DNA from: DATGSL01 sp964645585
GTDB taxonomy: Bacteria > Verrucomicrobiota > Verrucomicrobiia > Opitutales > T3Sed10-336
Length of the DNA stretch: 64,000 nucleotides
NCBI GenBank assembly: GCA_964645585.1
Contig: CAZYAN010000003.1
Span: 60,380 to 124,379, forward strand
Direction of reading: 5' to 3'
How positions within the stretch are numbered: position 1 is the first letter of the stretch; each line of letters begins with the position of its first letter. A program made the translations under genes and the position numbers. A model generated the notes under the pieces. That model was not told the DNA's origin. It searched no databases and saw only the letters and a list, made by a program, of their open reading frames with translations. Below, in pieces: positions 1 through 8,699 of this stretch.

Positions 1-362
1 TAAATGACGAACGCAAAGATGATCACGCCGCTCCAGCGCATCGTGCGCGAGGCGTAGGTTGCCTGAATCGTCCCTTCGCGCTTGTAATTACTCGGCCGCG
101 CCTGACGGTTCTCGATTGTCAGGCTGACAGCGGCCCAGATATGGAGACCGGTTACCGCCAGCAGTCCGAGGCGCGCGACCCAGAGCAAAGCCGGCATCGC
201 GTGGAGTTTCGCGGCATAGGCGTTCAGTTGCTCCTGCCCGATAAAAATCTGCAGGTTGCCCAGCATGTGCCCGATCACGAATCCAAGCAGGGCAAATCCG
301 GTGACAGCCATGATTATTTTCCTCCCGATGGAGGAAGTGAACAAATTGGCTCCTGATTGCAT
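1..362 (-). CDS. sdhC: Succinate dehydrogenase cytochrome b subunit (b558 type), 3' part outside the window
   Basis: Membrane anchor of succinate dehydrogenase / fumarate reductase, carrying haem b and passing electrons between the iron-sulfur subunit and quinone. Only the first 120 residues are inside the window. The translation starts MQSGANLFTSSIGRKI and continues through GFALLGFVIGHMLGNLQIF, the characteristic first helix with a haem-ligand histidine of the b558-family cytochrome b subunit. A second helix (WVARLGLLAVTGLHIWAA) and an RWSG segment before a third helix follow. The ATG at 360-362 was chosen because the SSIGRKII segment before the next Met (309-311) is conserved in the family. 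sdhA and sdhB would be expected beyond the left edge. Confidence 0.85.
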   Translation of the reverse strand, partial: MQSGANLFTSSIGRKIIMAVTGFALLGFVIGHMLGNLQIFIGQEQLNAYAAKLHAMPALLWVARLGLLAVTGLHIWAAVSLTIENRQARPSNYKREGTIQATYASRTMRWSGVIIFAFVI

Positions 363-701
363 CAATGTGTCATGATAACGGTTCTATTGAGACCGGCAAC
401 CCAGCAGGGCCAACCGGGATCCCCATTCTTCGCACGCGAGAACCCGACTCATCCGCGGACCCAAACGCTCGGCACAAGAGGCCGAGGCAATGGCAAGAAA
501 CGGCACGGCGAAAAATCGTCCCAAGGGACCGGGTGCCAACGTAACAACTGCCTTCGCGCGGTCAATGAATGAAATCTTCTTATTAGTCCCCGCATGCGCA
601 TACAACGATTCTACTAATAGCCCTCGTTCGTATCGTGATTCCAAATTTCTCGTTCCCGTTCATCCGCTAAGGAAACCAACCAATCGCCGCGATCCCGCCT
701 T
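363..701. other. Intergenic region between sdhC and the sulfatase
   Basis: About 340 bases with no convincing gene. It should hold the sdhC promoter (minus strand) and the 3' end of the sulfatase unit. An imperfect inverted repeat (TTATTAGT near 576-583, ACTAATAG near 612-619) could form a stem, but it has no T tract. Open frames on either strand have no recognisable protein character. Confidence 0.4.
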
Positions 702-2216
702 CTATGGCTCGCGCACCCCGGTTCCGGTCGGCGAATCGTCCAAATGGAAACGCGCCGCAAGCATGTCACGATGCCGCGCCACGATCTCGGCGTATTCAGG
801 ATCTCCAGCGAGATTGACGGTCTCGCCGGGATCATTGACGTAATCAAAAAGCTGCCGAGCCGCGCCGTCGTCGCCGCGCGCCTGATACTCCACGTAGCGC
901 CAGCGAAGTGTGCGTATCGAATAACCGAATCTTCCTTGCGGCGTCACCGTCTGCGTCACCGCCCCTTCCCGGCTTCGATGATCAGGATCATCGAGGACCG
1001 GCCGCAAGCTGATGCCGTCGAGGTATTCCGGCGCCTGCAAACCGCACAAATCAGCCAGCGTCGGGTAGAGGTCGAGCAGTTCCACCGGATGGGGAGCACG
1101 GCCGCCGCTGGCGGCAGCACCCGGCACTCGGATGATCAGCGGAACGCGCGCGGAGTTTTCGAAAAGGCTTCGCTTCTGCCAGAGCCCGTGCTCTCCGAGG
1201 TGATACCCGTGATCGCTCGTAAAAACAACAATGGTGTCGTCAGCGAAACCGAGCCGTTCGACCGCCTCCAGCACACGGCCAACCTGCGAATCCATATAGG
1301 AAATCGACGCCCAATACGCCTGGCGCGCCTGCAGCCGCTGCTCGTCGGTCATCCTGTCTTCCCTCCGGTGCGCGCTGAACCAGGCCACCGCCGGTTCCCG
1401 CGCCTTGTCTTGCTCCGACAATTCTGGCAGTCCGACCTCCTCGAGCGGAATTTTCTCAAAATAGCGCCGCGGCGCCACGTAAGGTGTGTGCGGAAGGTAG
1501 AAGCCGACCGCAAGGAAGAAGCGGCGGCCCTCCACGCGGTATCTCTCCAGTTGTTCGACCGCCGCGGAAGCGGCGACCGCGTCGGTTAGCGGCGGTTCAT
1601 GATTTTCAGTGGCAAGCCAGCTCAAGGTCGCTCCGAACGAACCGGGATTGAGCGAAAAGATCCGGTCGGTAATGTCGCGATCGTGTCCCCGCGGGTTGAC
1701 GGTATAATTCCAGCTCAACGGATCATCGGTGCTGCCGGTGCCGATCTGGTTGGGGACATTGTAATGATACAATTTCCCGATCCGCGTGCTGAACCACCCG
1801 GCCCGCATGAAAGCTTCCGGAAGCGTGACCGTCGCGGGAATGTGTTCACGAAAATGATTCAAGACACCGGTCCGGCCCGGGTTGGCATGGATGCCGGTGG
1901 CATGGGGCATTCGGCCGGTCAAGATTGAGGCCCGGCTCGGATTGCACAGCGGCTGCTGACAGTACGCGCGTTCAAACAAAACCCCGTCCGCGGCCAGCCG
2001 GTCCAGGGCCGGAGTTTGCACCAGCGGATGACCGTAGGCCCCAAGGTCGGCATTGAGATCATCCGCCATGAGCAGCAGGACGTTATATGGACGCGTTTCC
2101 ACCGCTTTCGCCGCGGCGGGGCCGAGCGTTGCCAGAGCAACAACGATACTCGCCAAAGGAGCCGCGGCGCGGCCGGCGAAACGGGAGAAGATGTGGCGGC
2201 AGAATGAAATAATCAT
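702..2216 (-). CDS. Secreted sulfatase, iduronate-2-sulfatase-like (S1 family)
   Basis: Type I sulfatase that hydrolyses sulfate esters, probably on a sulfated polysaccharide, outside the cytoplasm. The active-site signature is CNPSR (Cys91), the C-x-P-x-R motif whose Cys becomes formylglycine. The metal-binding LMADDLNADLG near the N terminus and the later FTSDHGYHLGEHGLWQK segment are typical of the iduronate-2-sulfatase subgroup. About 504 residues, normal for the family. The ATG at 2214-2216 gives an N-terminal signal peptide (hydrophobic core PLASIVVALATLGPAAA). An in-frame GTG ten codons upstream is possible but less likely. It is alone, with no maturation enzyme in view. The substrate cannot be read from sequence. 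Confidence 0.88.
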   Translation of the reverse strand: MIISFCRHIFSRFAGRAAAPLASIVVALATLGPAAAKAVETRPYNVLLLMADDLNADLGAYGHPLVQTPALDRLAADGVLFERAYCQQPLCNPSRASILTGRMPHATGIHANPGRTGVLNHFREHIPATVTLPEAFMRAGWFSTRIGKLYHYNVPNQIGTGSTDDPLSWNYTVNPRGHDRDITDRIFSLNPGSFGATLSWLATENHEPPLTDAVAASAAVEQLERYRVEGRRFFLAVGFYLPHTPYVAPRRYFEKIPLEEVGLPELSEQDKAREPAVAWFSAHRREDRMTDEQRLQARQAYWASISYMDSQVGRVLEAVERLGFADDTIVVFTSDHGYHLGEHGLWQKRSLFENSARVPLIIRVPGAAASGGRAPHPVELLDLYPTLADLCGLQAPEYLDGISLRPVLDDPDHRSREGAVTQTVTPQGRFGYSIRTLRWRYVEYQARGDDGAARQLFDYVNDPGETVNLAGDPEYAEIVARHRDMLAARFHLDDSPTGTGVREP

Positions 2217-2286
2217 GAGCGAGCGGCAGGAAAAACAACGGTTCACCGACCTGTCACGAATGCATCAAACTGTCAAAGGGTTTCGG

Positions 2287-2871
2287 CTACCGTGCTTCGA
2301 TCTCGCGCCACAGCGGCTCGAAGAAAAAGAGCGCATTCAATACGAGCGAATGAAGAATTTTCCCTTCCCGTGCCCAGCGCAACGTCTCGGGAACCGTTGC
2401 GAGGCTGACTTCGATTTCCTCGTCCTGATCCCAGCGCGTCTCCCTGCGGAGTTCCGCGTTTTCCACCAGAACAAAGAAGCAGCGATTGTCGAGGATGGCG
2501 GGATTCGCCCAGACCGATCCGATGATGCGGGCATTCGTCCCGACGTAGCCGGTCTCCTCCTCAAGCTCCCGCAGGCCCGCCTGCACCGGGTCTTCTCCTT
2601 CGTCGAGCATGCCGCCGGGAATTTCCAGAGAACATTTCTCAACACCGAACCGGAATTGATTCACCAGCACGAGTTCCTTCGCCGGCGTCAGCGCCAGGAC
2701 ATTGACCCAATTCGCGGAATGAATCGCAAAAAAATCTCGCTCGACCCTCCGCTCCGGATGGTAGCAGCGCTTCCGCAGCACCGAAAACACCCGGCAATCC
2801 GCATGCGGTTCCACTCCGCGAACTTCCCAATCACACAGATCGGATCCTGACTTCGACGCGTCACAAGACAT
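2287..2871 (-). CDS. Nudix hydrolase, probable ADP-ribose pyrophosphatase
   Basis: Hydrolyses a nucleoside diphosphate linked to another group, most likely ADP-ribose or an ADP-sugar. The Nudix box is complete in a 194-residue protein: the G-x5-E part is GMLDEGE and the R-E-x2-E-E-x-G part is RELEEETGY. The GGML sequence and the preceding LVNQFRFGVEKCSLEIPGG resemble the ADP-ribose pyrophosphatase subgroup (NudF-like). The ATG start at 2869-2871 is the first good one. It is transcribed in the same direction as the sulfatase 70 bases downstream, but no functional link is evident. Exact substrate is inferred only from subgroup resemblance. Confidence 0.85.
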   Translation of the reverse strand: MSCDASKSGSDLCDWEVRGVEPHADCRVFSVLRKRCYHPERRVERDFFAIHSANWVNVLALTPAKELVLVNQFRFGVEKCSLEIPGGMLDEGEDPVQAGLRELEEETGYVGTNARIIGSVWANPAILDNRCFFVLVENAELRRETRWDQDEEIEVSLATVPETLRWAREGKILHSLVLNALFFFEPLWREIEAR

Positions 2872-2970
2872 TCAGGCAAACTGGCAGCCGCGCCGGACTG
2901 GTTCAACTCAAACCATCAGCGGGCAATTCTCCCTCCGTAAAGTGCGGGTTCCTCCACGATTCCGCTGCCC

Positions 2971-3600
2971 TCACGGACGCGGAACGCGGATCTCCTGCCC
3001 GACTTGCAGCCGGCGCGGATCGACATCCGCATTTGCTTCCAGCAACCGCCCCAGCGGGATCTGATAACGCGAGGCAACCGCCGAAAGCGTATCACCGCTT
3101 CGAATCACATAAACCTCCATCTCCGCGCTCGCCGCGTTTTCCGATGCCCTCGACGATGCCGGACTCTGACTCTGAGCGACCGCTTCCGCCTCATCCGCAT
3201 CAACAACTTCCGCTCCCTCGTGTTGCGCGGGCGCGGACGCGACTCCCCCGCCCCGCTGCAACCCCGTCAGCCGTTCCTGCAGCGTCCGCGCAAAGGAGAG
3301 GCTTTCATTCAGGTCATTTCGCACTCGGGTCAACTCCGCGCTCACCTGGTTAAACGCGTTCTGTGTGCCCTCGCGCAACGCGTCCACCTCGCGCTTCACA
3401 CGCGCGGCGCCCTCGGAAATGCCACTCGAAACCTCCTCCACTTCCTGGATTTTCCCCATCAAATCCCGGACCAGCGAAACTTCCTCGCGCAACTCGTCCG
3501 TCTCCTGCTTGGTGCGGTAACCGTAATACAAGCCGGCAGCGCCCAAACCGACGCCAAGCAGCGCCAATAAACCGAGGAGAAACTTTGAGCCGCTGTCCAT
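2971..3600 (-). CDS. Membrane-anchored LysM-domain protein with coiled coil
   Basis: Likely an inner-membrane-anchored periplasmic protein binding peptidoglycan. From the ATG at 3598-3600 (MDSGSKFLLG) it has one N-terminal membrane segment (about residues 5-24), a long heptad-rich region (about 30-120), an acidic Ala/Ser/Glu linker, and a C-terminal LysM domain (YVIRSGDTLSAVASRY ... LLEANADVDPRRLQVGQEI). The longest open frame begins 29 codons earlier but that part is Arg/Pro-rich and runs toward the tRNA, so the later start is preferred. About 209 residues. No partner enzyme is adjacent. Confidence 0.8.
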   Translation of the reverse strand: MDSGSKFLLGLLALLGVGLGAAGLYYGYRTKQETDELREEVSLVRDLMGKIQEVEEVSSGISEGAARVKREVDALREGTQNAFNQVSAELTRVRNDLNESLSFARTLQERLTGLQRGGGVASAPAQHEGAEVVDADEAEAVAQSQSPASSRASENAASAEMEVYVIRSGDTLSAVASRYQIPLGRLLEANADVDPRRLQVGQEIRVPRP

Positions 3601-3699
3601 CGCGGTAATCGTAAGAGGCTTTGAAAATGGAGAGTACCGTCGGCAGCGATCCCGAGCCGGCGCCGCCAGTCGCGGGTAAACCCGCAATTCAGGAAGAAA

Positions 3700-3776
3700 T
3701 GGTCGGGGCGGACGGATTTGAACCGCCGACCTCCTGGTCCCAAACCAGGCGCTCTACCAGGCTAAGCTACGCCCCG
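3700..3776 (-). tRNA. tRNA-Pro (anticodon TGG), CCA encoded
   Basis: Read on the minus strand, the acceptor stem CGGGGCG (3776-3770) pairs perfectly with CGCCCCG (3710-3704), followed by discriminator A and a genomically encoded CCA (3702-3700). The anticodon stem CCTGG/CCAGG encloses the loop TTTGGGA, giving anticodon TGG. The T arm GGCGG-TTCAAAT-CCGTC is intact. A complete and probably functional tRNA of 77 nt. Confidence 0.95.
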
Positions 3777-3985
3777 AAACCGCCCTGACAATCGACTTCA
3801 TTTACCCTCGCTGTCAAACCTTTCCTCCGCCCTCAAACCCGGCTTCGTTAAACTCGTTCCCCCCGTGACTCCCGTTTATGATCATTTTCCGTTACTCGTC
3901 AAAAATCGCGATACAGACAGAAATGAACTCGCGTTTCGAAGCCCGCGGAGTAGAACCCGCCGTCAGCCTTCCTTCTCTTTTACCT

Positions 3986-5602
3986 ATGCATCACTCTATC
4001 GGGTTTCAGCGCAATCGGCGGACAGCGCGGAGGCCGGGCGGCTCGACGCCATCCTTTTCCCTTTCAACCATTCTCACGGCAGCCGCGAGCAGCATTCTCC
4101 TCTTCGCCGCCGGAGCAAACGGTGCGATTACCAGCCGCGATCACGTCTGGGACATCACTTTTCCCGTGGAGAAGGGCGCCGTGACCTACGAGCGGATGTG
4201 GCACAACTGCCGTGATTCCGGATGCACCCGCGCCCACCGTGCGGTCGACCTCCATGGCACGCCCGGTACTCCGGTCTATGCGGTCGCGGACGGAACTATC
4301 AAATGGCAAATGACCTCAGCGTCGAGCGGCTGGGCGATGTATTCTGGTGCTGGATACACGATGTACATGGACACTCCAGACGGCGCCTTCCGGCACTCCT
4401 ACGGGCACTTCGGCCCCAAGGAGCGCGATCGCGAACACGAAGCGTTTGCGGTCAACCCGGCGACCGGCCAGCTCTGGAAGGTCGGCGATTTCGTCCGGCG
4501 CGGACAAGTGATCGGCTATCTCGGAAGCTCGGGGGCGACCGCCTCCGGCCCTCACCTGCACTTTGAGATCCGCTCCATTAAGCGGAGCCTTCCTCACGAT
4601 GACCCTGGTCCGGATGCGATCGAGGGCCGCAGCTATGGCGACCCGAACGCGACGCTCGGCTCCTTCAGTTACCTCCGCTACGATCCGTTTCCCAGCCTGC
4701 AAGCAGCTGAGGCCCGCGGGGATTATCCAGGAGGACCGCTGCAGGTCGGCGATTTTGTCATGGTTTACGGTGTTGCAGGCAGTCTGAACGTCCGCGGGCC
4801 AGACGCGTGTGGCTCCCCGATATCCGGCGCCGCGAAACCCAAAGGGTCCATCGGCCGGATCATCGGCGGGCCAGCCTCGTGTCCGCAAATCACCCAGCAC
4901 AATCTGTGGCAAATCCTCTGGGAGGATTGCACGGTCGGCTGGTCGTCCGAGCGCTACCTTATTCACTCGCGAATTCCCGACACGTTTTGCGAAGCCTACG
5001 AGGTGTCAGTCACAGTTCAGGGTGCAGGCAACATCACGCGTTCGCCGGACCAGGCAATTTATTTTCACGGGCAAACCATCGAGCTGCACGCGCAAGCGGA
5101 ACCGGAGTTCGCATTCGCCGGATGGCTGGGATCGACAATCAGCATGGACAACCCGCTCAATCTAACGGTTGGCAGCAATCAATTTCTCCTCGCCCGCTTC
5201 GTCCGCAGCTACGACGCGTGGACGGAATCACGCTTCTCACCCGCTGAACAAACCATACCTGGTTTCACGGATCCGGACGGCGATCCCTATCATCACGGAA
5301 TCGCAAACCTCGCGGTGTTCGCATTTGGACTGGACGCGCGGCATCCGGAGCGCGACAGCCTGCCGCGGGTGGAGCAAGCCGGCGACCGTCTTCTGTTCGT
5401 ATTTCACCAGCTAAAAGACGATTCAGATGTCCGGTACATCGTCGAGCAATCTGCCGACCTCCAGAATTGGACCCGGATCAATCGCGGCGCGAGCTGGGAA
5501 ACCGTGGATCTTCCCGGCGAGATCGTCAAAGAAATCCGTGTTCCGCTCGAATCAGACCCATCCGGCGCCACCCGCTTCGTCCGCCTCCGCCTCGAACGCT
5601 GA
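3986..5602 (+). CDS. Secreted M23-type peptidase-domain protein with InlB-like repeat and shared C-terminal module
   Basis: Predicted exported protein with a LytM/M23 fold, which in active members cleaves peptidoglycan cross-bridges. The ATG at 3986 gives a signal peptide (FSLSTILTAAASSILLFAAGANGA). Domains in order: an M23 domain with the zinc-ligand pattern H-x3-D (HRAVDL) and HLHFE; an SH3-like stretch; an InlB/Flg-type beta repeat (GAGNITRSPDQAIYFHGQTI ... FAGWLGS); and the C-terminal module ESRFSPAEQ ... DPDGDPYHHGIANLAVFAFG, followed by a beta-rich tail. The same module recurs in three other secreted proteins of the window. An in-frame start at 3878 exists but would bury the signal peptide. 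Catalytic activity is likely, not proven. Confidence 0.8.
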   Translation: MHHSIGFQRNRRTARRPGGSTPSFSLSTILTAAASSILLFAAGANGAITSRDHVWDITFPVEKGAVTYERMWHNCRDSGCTRAHRAVDLHGTPGTPVYAVADGTIKWQMTSASSGWAMYSGAGYTMYMDTPDGAFRHSYGHFGPKERDREHEAFAVNPATGQLWKVGDFVRRGQVIGYLGSSGATASGPHLHFEIRSIKRSLPHDDPGPDAIEGRSYGDPNATLGSFSYLRYDPFPSLQAAEARGDYPGGPLQVGDFVMVYGVAGSLNVRGPDACGSPISGAAKPKGSIGRIIGGPASCPQITQHNLWQILWEDCTVGWSSERYLIHSRIPDTFCEAYEVSVTVQGAGNITRSPDQAIYFHGQTIELHAQAEPEFAFAGWLGSTISMDNPLNLTVGSNQFLLARFVRSYDAWTESRFSPAEQTIPGFTDPDGDPYHHGIANLAVFAFGLDARHPERDSLPRVEQAGDRLLFVFHQLKDDSDVRYIVEQSADLQNWTRINRGASWETVDLPGEIVKEIRVPLESDPSGATRFVRLRLER

Positions 5603-5613
5603 CGAGAAGGACG

Positions 5614-5661
5614 GGCTCACGCTCTCACGAACGCGGCTGCACGCAGCTCCCTGCGTGAGCC
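5614..5661. terminator. Inverted repeat between convergent genes, possible terminator
   Basis: GGCTCACGC (5614-5622) pairs perfectly with GCGTGAGCC (5653-5661). Inside the loop is a smaller hairpin, GCTGC-AC-GCAGC. It lies between the convergent M23 gene (+) and gpmI (-), where a bidirectional terminator would be expected, but neither side has a strong T tract. Confidence 0.45.
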
Positions 5662-5718
5662 GATAGACAATCTGGTGGAAAACCCGCCGCCTCGCTTTCG
5701 TTGCGGGATCAGCGACTT

Positions 5719-7296
5719 TTATGACCGCACGATCAACGATTCGCCGGTCATTTCAGCGGGTTTTGGAAGTCCCATAAGATCCAAAACAGTTGGAGCTATG
5801 TCGGCGAGACGGCCGCCGGAACGGAGCTTGAGCGACTCACATCCTTCTCCGGCGACAAACAGCTCAACAGGATTCAATGTATGCGACGTGTGCGGGCCGC
5901 CGATCGCCGGATCCCAAAGCTGGTCCGCGTTGCCGTGGTCGGCCGTGATCACCGCCTTCCCTCCGACTTGTTTCATTGCTTCGAGAAGTTCGCCCACCGC
6001 CGCGTCGACGGTTTCCACCGCTTTGACCGTGGCCTCGAGTGAGCCGGTGTGTCCGACCATGTCCGGGTTGGCAAAGTTCACGACGATCAATCCGTATCGC
6101 TTCGACAAAATCGCCTCGCGGGTCGCAGCCGTGACCTCCGCGGCCGACATTTCCGGCTGCTGGTCGTAGGTCGCTACTTTCGGACTCGGCGCCACATGGC
6201 GGTCCTCCAGCGGAAATGGCTCCTCCCGGTAATCGTTAAAGAAAAAAGTCACGTGCGGATACTTCTCCGTCTCGGCGCAGCGGAATTGCGGAATGCCGGA
6301 ATCACTGACGTAGCCGCCGAGAATGTTCTTCATCTTCTCCGGCTTCGGGAAGAGCACGTTGACCGGCAGGCCCGACTCATATTCGGTCATCGTCACGTAA
6401 AACAGGTCGAGCTTCGCGCCGCGATCAAAGCCGTCAAAGTCATCCAGGACAAATGCCTTGGTCAACTCGCGCGGGCGGTCTCCGCGATAATTATAAAACA
6501 GCACCGCGTCGCCGTTACCGATGATGCCGACTGGCTCGCCAGCTTCGTTGCGTATCCGTGTCGGCACGACAAACTCGTCTCCCTGCCTCGAGGCATCCAG
6601 CGGGTTTTGGTAATACGCTTCGACGGCCTCCGCCGCCGACGCGGCCGCCGGCGCTTCCCCGCGGCCGGTCAGGCAGTTGTACGCTTTCTCCACCCGCTCC
6701 CAGCGGTTGTCGCGATCCATGCTCCAAAACCGGCCGGAAACGGTCGCGATTTTTCCGATGCCGATCTCACGGCACTTTTCCTCGACCTGACGGATAAATC
6801 CCAGCCCGCTCGCCGGGCTCGTGTCACGGCCGTCGGTGAATGCATGAATGAAAACCTTCTCGACGCCCTCGGCCTTCAAGATCCGCAACAGCCCGTACAG
6901 GTGTTCGAGCATTCCATGCACACCGGCGTCGGAAACGATCCCCATCAGGTGGAAGGCCGACCCGCGGCTCCGGACACGCTCCACGGCCGCGACAAACACC
7001 GGATTTTTCCGCACTTCACCGCGCTCGAGCGCTTTGTTGATACGCACGAGTTCCTGATCCACGATCCGGCCCGCCCCGATGTTCTGATGGCCCACTTCGC
7101 TGTTGCCCATGATCCCGTGCGGCAACCCGACGTCGAGGCCCGACGCGGCCAGCTTTGTCACCGGATAGCGCGCGCGCAGCGCGTCGTCGCACGGCGTGCG
7201 GGCGAGCTTGACGGCGTTGAACGTGTCATGAGCCGGGTTGGGATTGGCGCCCCACCCGTCGCGAATGATGAGAATAGTCGGCTGATACGATGACAT
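5719..7296 (-). CDS. gpmI: 2,3-bisphosphoglycerate-independent phosphoglycerate mutase
   Basis: Interconverts 3- and 2-phosphoglycerate in glycolysis and gluconeogenesis; cytoplasmic, manganese-dependent. The metal and catalytic sequences are all present: IIRDGWG (Asp13), the phosphoserine loop HGIMGNSEVGHQN (Ser66), NFANPDMVGHTG, and ITADHGNAD. About 525 residues, normal for the family. The ATG at 7294-7296 (MSSYQPTILI) is preferred over an upstream in-frame start whose 39-residue extension looks random. Confidence 0.96.
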   Translation of the reverse strand: MSSYQPTILIIRDGWGANPNPAHDTFNAVKLARTPCDDALRARYPVTKLAASGLDVGLPHGIMGNSEVGHQNIGAGRIVDQELVRINKALERGEVRKNPVFVAAVERVRSRGSAFHLMGIVSDAGVHGMLEHLYGLLRILKAEGVEKVFIHAFTDGRDTSPASGLGFIRQVEEKCREIGIGKIATVSGRFWSMDRDNRWERVEKAYNCLTGRGEAPAAASAAEAVEAYYQNPLDASRQGDEFVVPTRIRNEAGEPVGIIGNGDAVLFYNYRGDRPRELTKAFVLDDFDGFDRGAKLDLFYVTMTEYESGLPVNVLFPKPEKMKNILGGYVSDSGIPQFRCAETEKYPHVTFFFNDYREEPFPLEDRHVAPSPKVATYDQQPEMSAAEVTAATREAILSKRYGLIVVNFANPDMVGHTGSLEATVKAVETVDAAVGELLEAMKQVGGKAVITADHGNADQLWDPAIGGPHTSHTLNPVELFVAGEGCESLKLRSGGRLADIAPTVLDLMGLPKPAEMTGESLIVRS

Positions 7297-7346
7297 TGGA
7301 ACGGAATCAGTTTCTGTGAAAAGTGAAAGAAGCGAAGCGACGAGCG

Positions 7347-8492
7347 TTACCGTCGCTCGGTGCGGAAGAACAGCCAAATGCCCAACCCCTGAAAGAGGAT
7401 ATTTGGCGCCCACATCAAGAGGTCCGGGCGCAGGTGCGGCATGCGTTCGAACCAGGCAAGAACCACCATAAGAAAATAAAACGTCAGCGCGAGAATCAAG
7501 GCAACAAACAGGTTCGCCGACGTTTCCTTGCGCTGGATCGTAATGCCGAGCGGAATCGCCAAGGTCGCCAGCGACAAAATGGCGTACGCCATCGCGAATC
7601 GCTCCTGGATCGACATTTGCACCCGCATCATCGCGGCGAACCGGTCGCCGCCGCGCAGTTCTTCCTCCGGCGTCGCGCGCACGGACTTCCGCTCGTTCAC
7701 GAGCTGACTGAAGGTCATCCGGGACAACTTTGGCTTCCCGCTTTTCCGACCCAAGATGTTTTCCAGCGGAAGCCGCACACTCGTCCGCTCAAACTCCAGA
7801 GGCGGCTTCCCGCTATCGCGTACATTCTCCGGATCGTTGCTGTCGCGCACTTCGGAATACCCCCGGTCGAGTGTCAAAAGCAGGGACTCCGTTCGCGGAT
7901 CGTATCCGAGCGCGCCCTCCTCCGCCTGCACAAAAAGCCGTACCCGCCGCTGATCATCGAGCTCCCAGAGCCAGATATCTTCCAGCCGCGACTCCTCTTT
8001 CTCGCCAACGTAAAGAACATAGCCCGGGAACTGGTCGACGAAGGTTTTTTCGACGATGAAATCGAGCGGATTCATCCGGACCGATTCAGCCAGGTCGCGT
8101 CGATACTGCGCGCGGGCCGCCGGCGCATACTCGAAGTTGATGATGATCGAAAACACGAGGCCGGCGATCGCGAGGAAAAAGATCGGTGACGCGATTTGAA
8201 AGAGGTTCATCCCGGCCGAACGCATCGCGGTGATTTCGCGCTGGGCCGACAGCCGGCCGAGCACGAGCAAAATCCCCGTCACGATTCCCATCGGCAGCGC
8301 GTAGGCGACCACATACGGGACAAGCAGCAGAACCAGGCGTAGAAACAGGCCAAAGCCCAGCTGCCCGTCAGCCAGCAGCCCGACCGCGTCCCGGAGGATG
8401 TTGCCCACCAGCAACACAAACGCAAAAAGTCCGACAGCCATCAGGCTGGCGATCGTGACGCTTTTCAGAATGTAACGGTGCAGAAGAAACAT
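7347..8492 (-). CDS. LptF/LptG family permease (YjgP/YjgQ)
   Basis: Membrane permease subunit of the LptB2FG complex that extracts lipopolysaccharide from the inner membrane. The 381 residues show the family layout: three N-terminal helices with LVPYVVAYALPMGIVTGIL, the sequence LSAQREITAMRSAGMNLFQI after helix 3, a large periplasmic beta-jellyroll, and three C-terminal helices. Only one permease gene is present here, so the partner must lie elsewhere; LptF and LptG cannot be told apart from this alone. The ATG at 8490-8492 gives an intact first helix (MFLLHRYILKSV). It lies 50 bases upstream of gpmI on the same strand. Confidence 0.9.
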   Translation of the reverse strand: MFLLHRYILKSVTIASLMAVGLFAFVLLVGNILRDAVGLLADGQLGFGLFLRLVLLLVPYVVAYALPMGIVTGILLVLGRLSAQREITAMRSAGMNLFQIASPIFFLAIAGLVFSIIINFEYAPAARAQYRRDLAESVRMNPLDFIVEKTFVDQFPGYVLYVGEKEESRLEDIWLWELDDQRRVRLFVQAEEGALGYDPRTESLLLTLDRGYSEVRDSNDPENVRDSGKPPLEFERTSVRLPLENILGRKSGKPKLSRMTFSQLVNERKSVRATPEEELRGGDRFAAMMRVQMSIQERFAMAYAILSLATLAIPLGITIQRKETSANLFVALILALTFYFLMVVLAWFERMPHLRPDLLMWAPNILFQGLGIWLFFRTERR

Positions 8493-8625
8493 GTTTGCTG
8501 GCTGCAGGATGCAAGCCCGTCGACCTTGAAACGACCCGCAAACGCGGCCAACCGTCGACGACGAGCGACGCCAAGTTTTCCCGCACTGGGCCGGCTGTCA
8601 ACCGCGCCCGTTATATGATTGATTA

Positions 8626-8682
8626 TGGGTGGTGGCTTCAGCCGCTATTTCCCGAGGCGCTGAAGGCGCTGGTGCCAACTCA
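8626..8682. repeat. Intergenic palindromic repeat, copy 1
   Basis: The stretch contains GGTGGCTTCAGCCGC, a short T-rich loop, then GGCGCTGAAGGCGCTGG, so it can fold as a stem. It resembles a second copy at 33421-33490 (CTTCAGCC, T-rich loop, CTGAAGG). It lies between the amidase stop and the LptF/G start, where it could act as a transcript-end structure. Confidence 0.5.
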
Positions 8683-8699
8683 TACCCGATGCGTTTCGC

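Noticed and set aside
384..644. 86-codon minus-strand open frame before sdhC
   Set aside because: No recognised features and no ribosome site; it may be chance.
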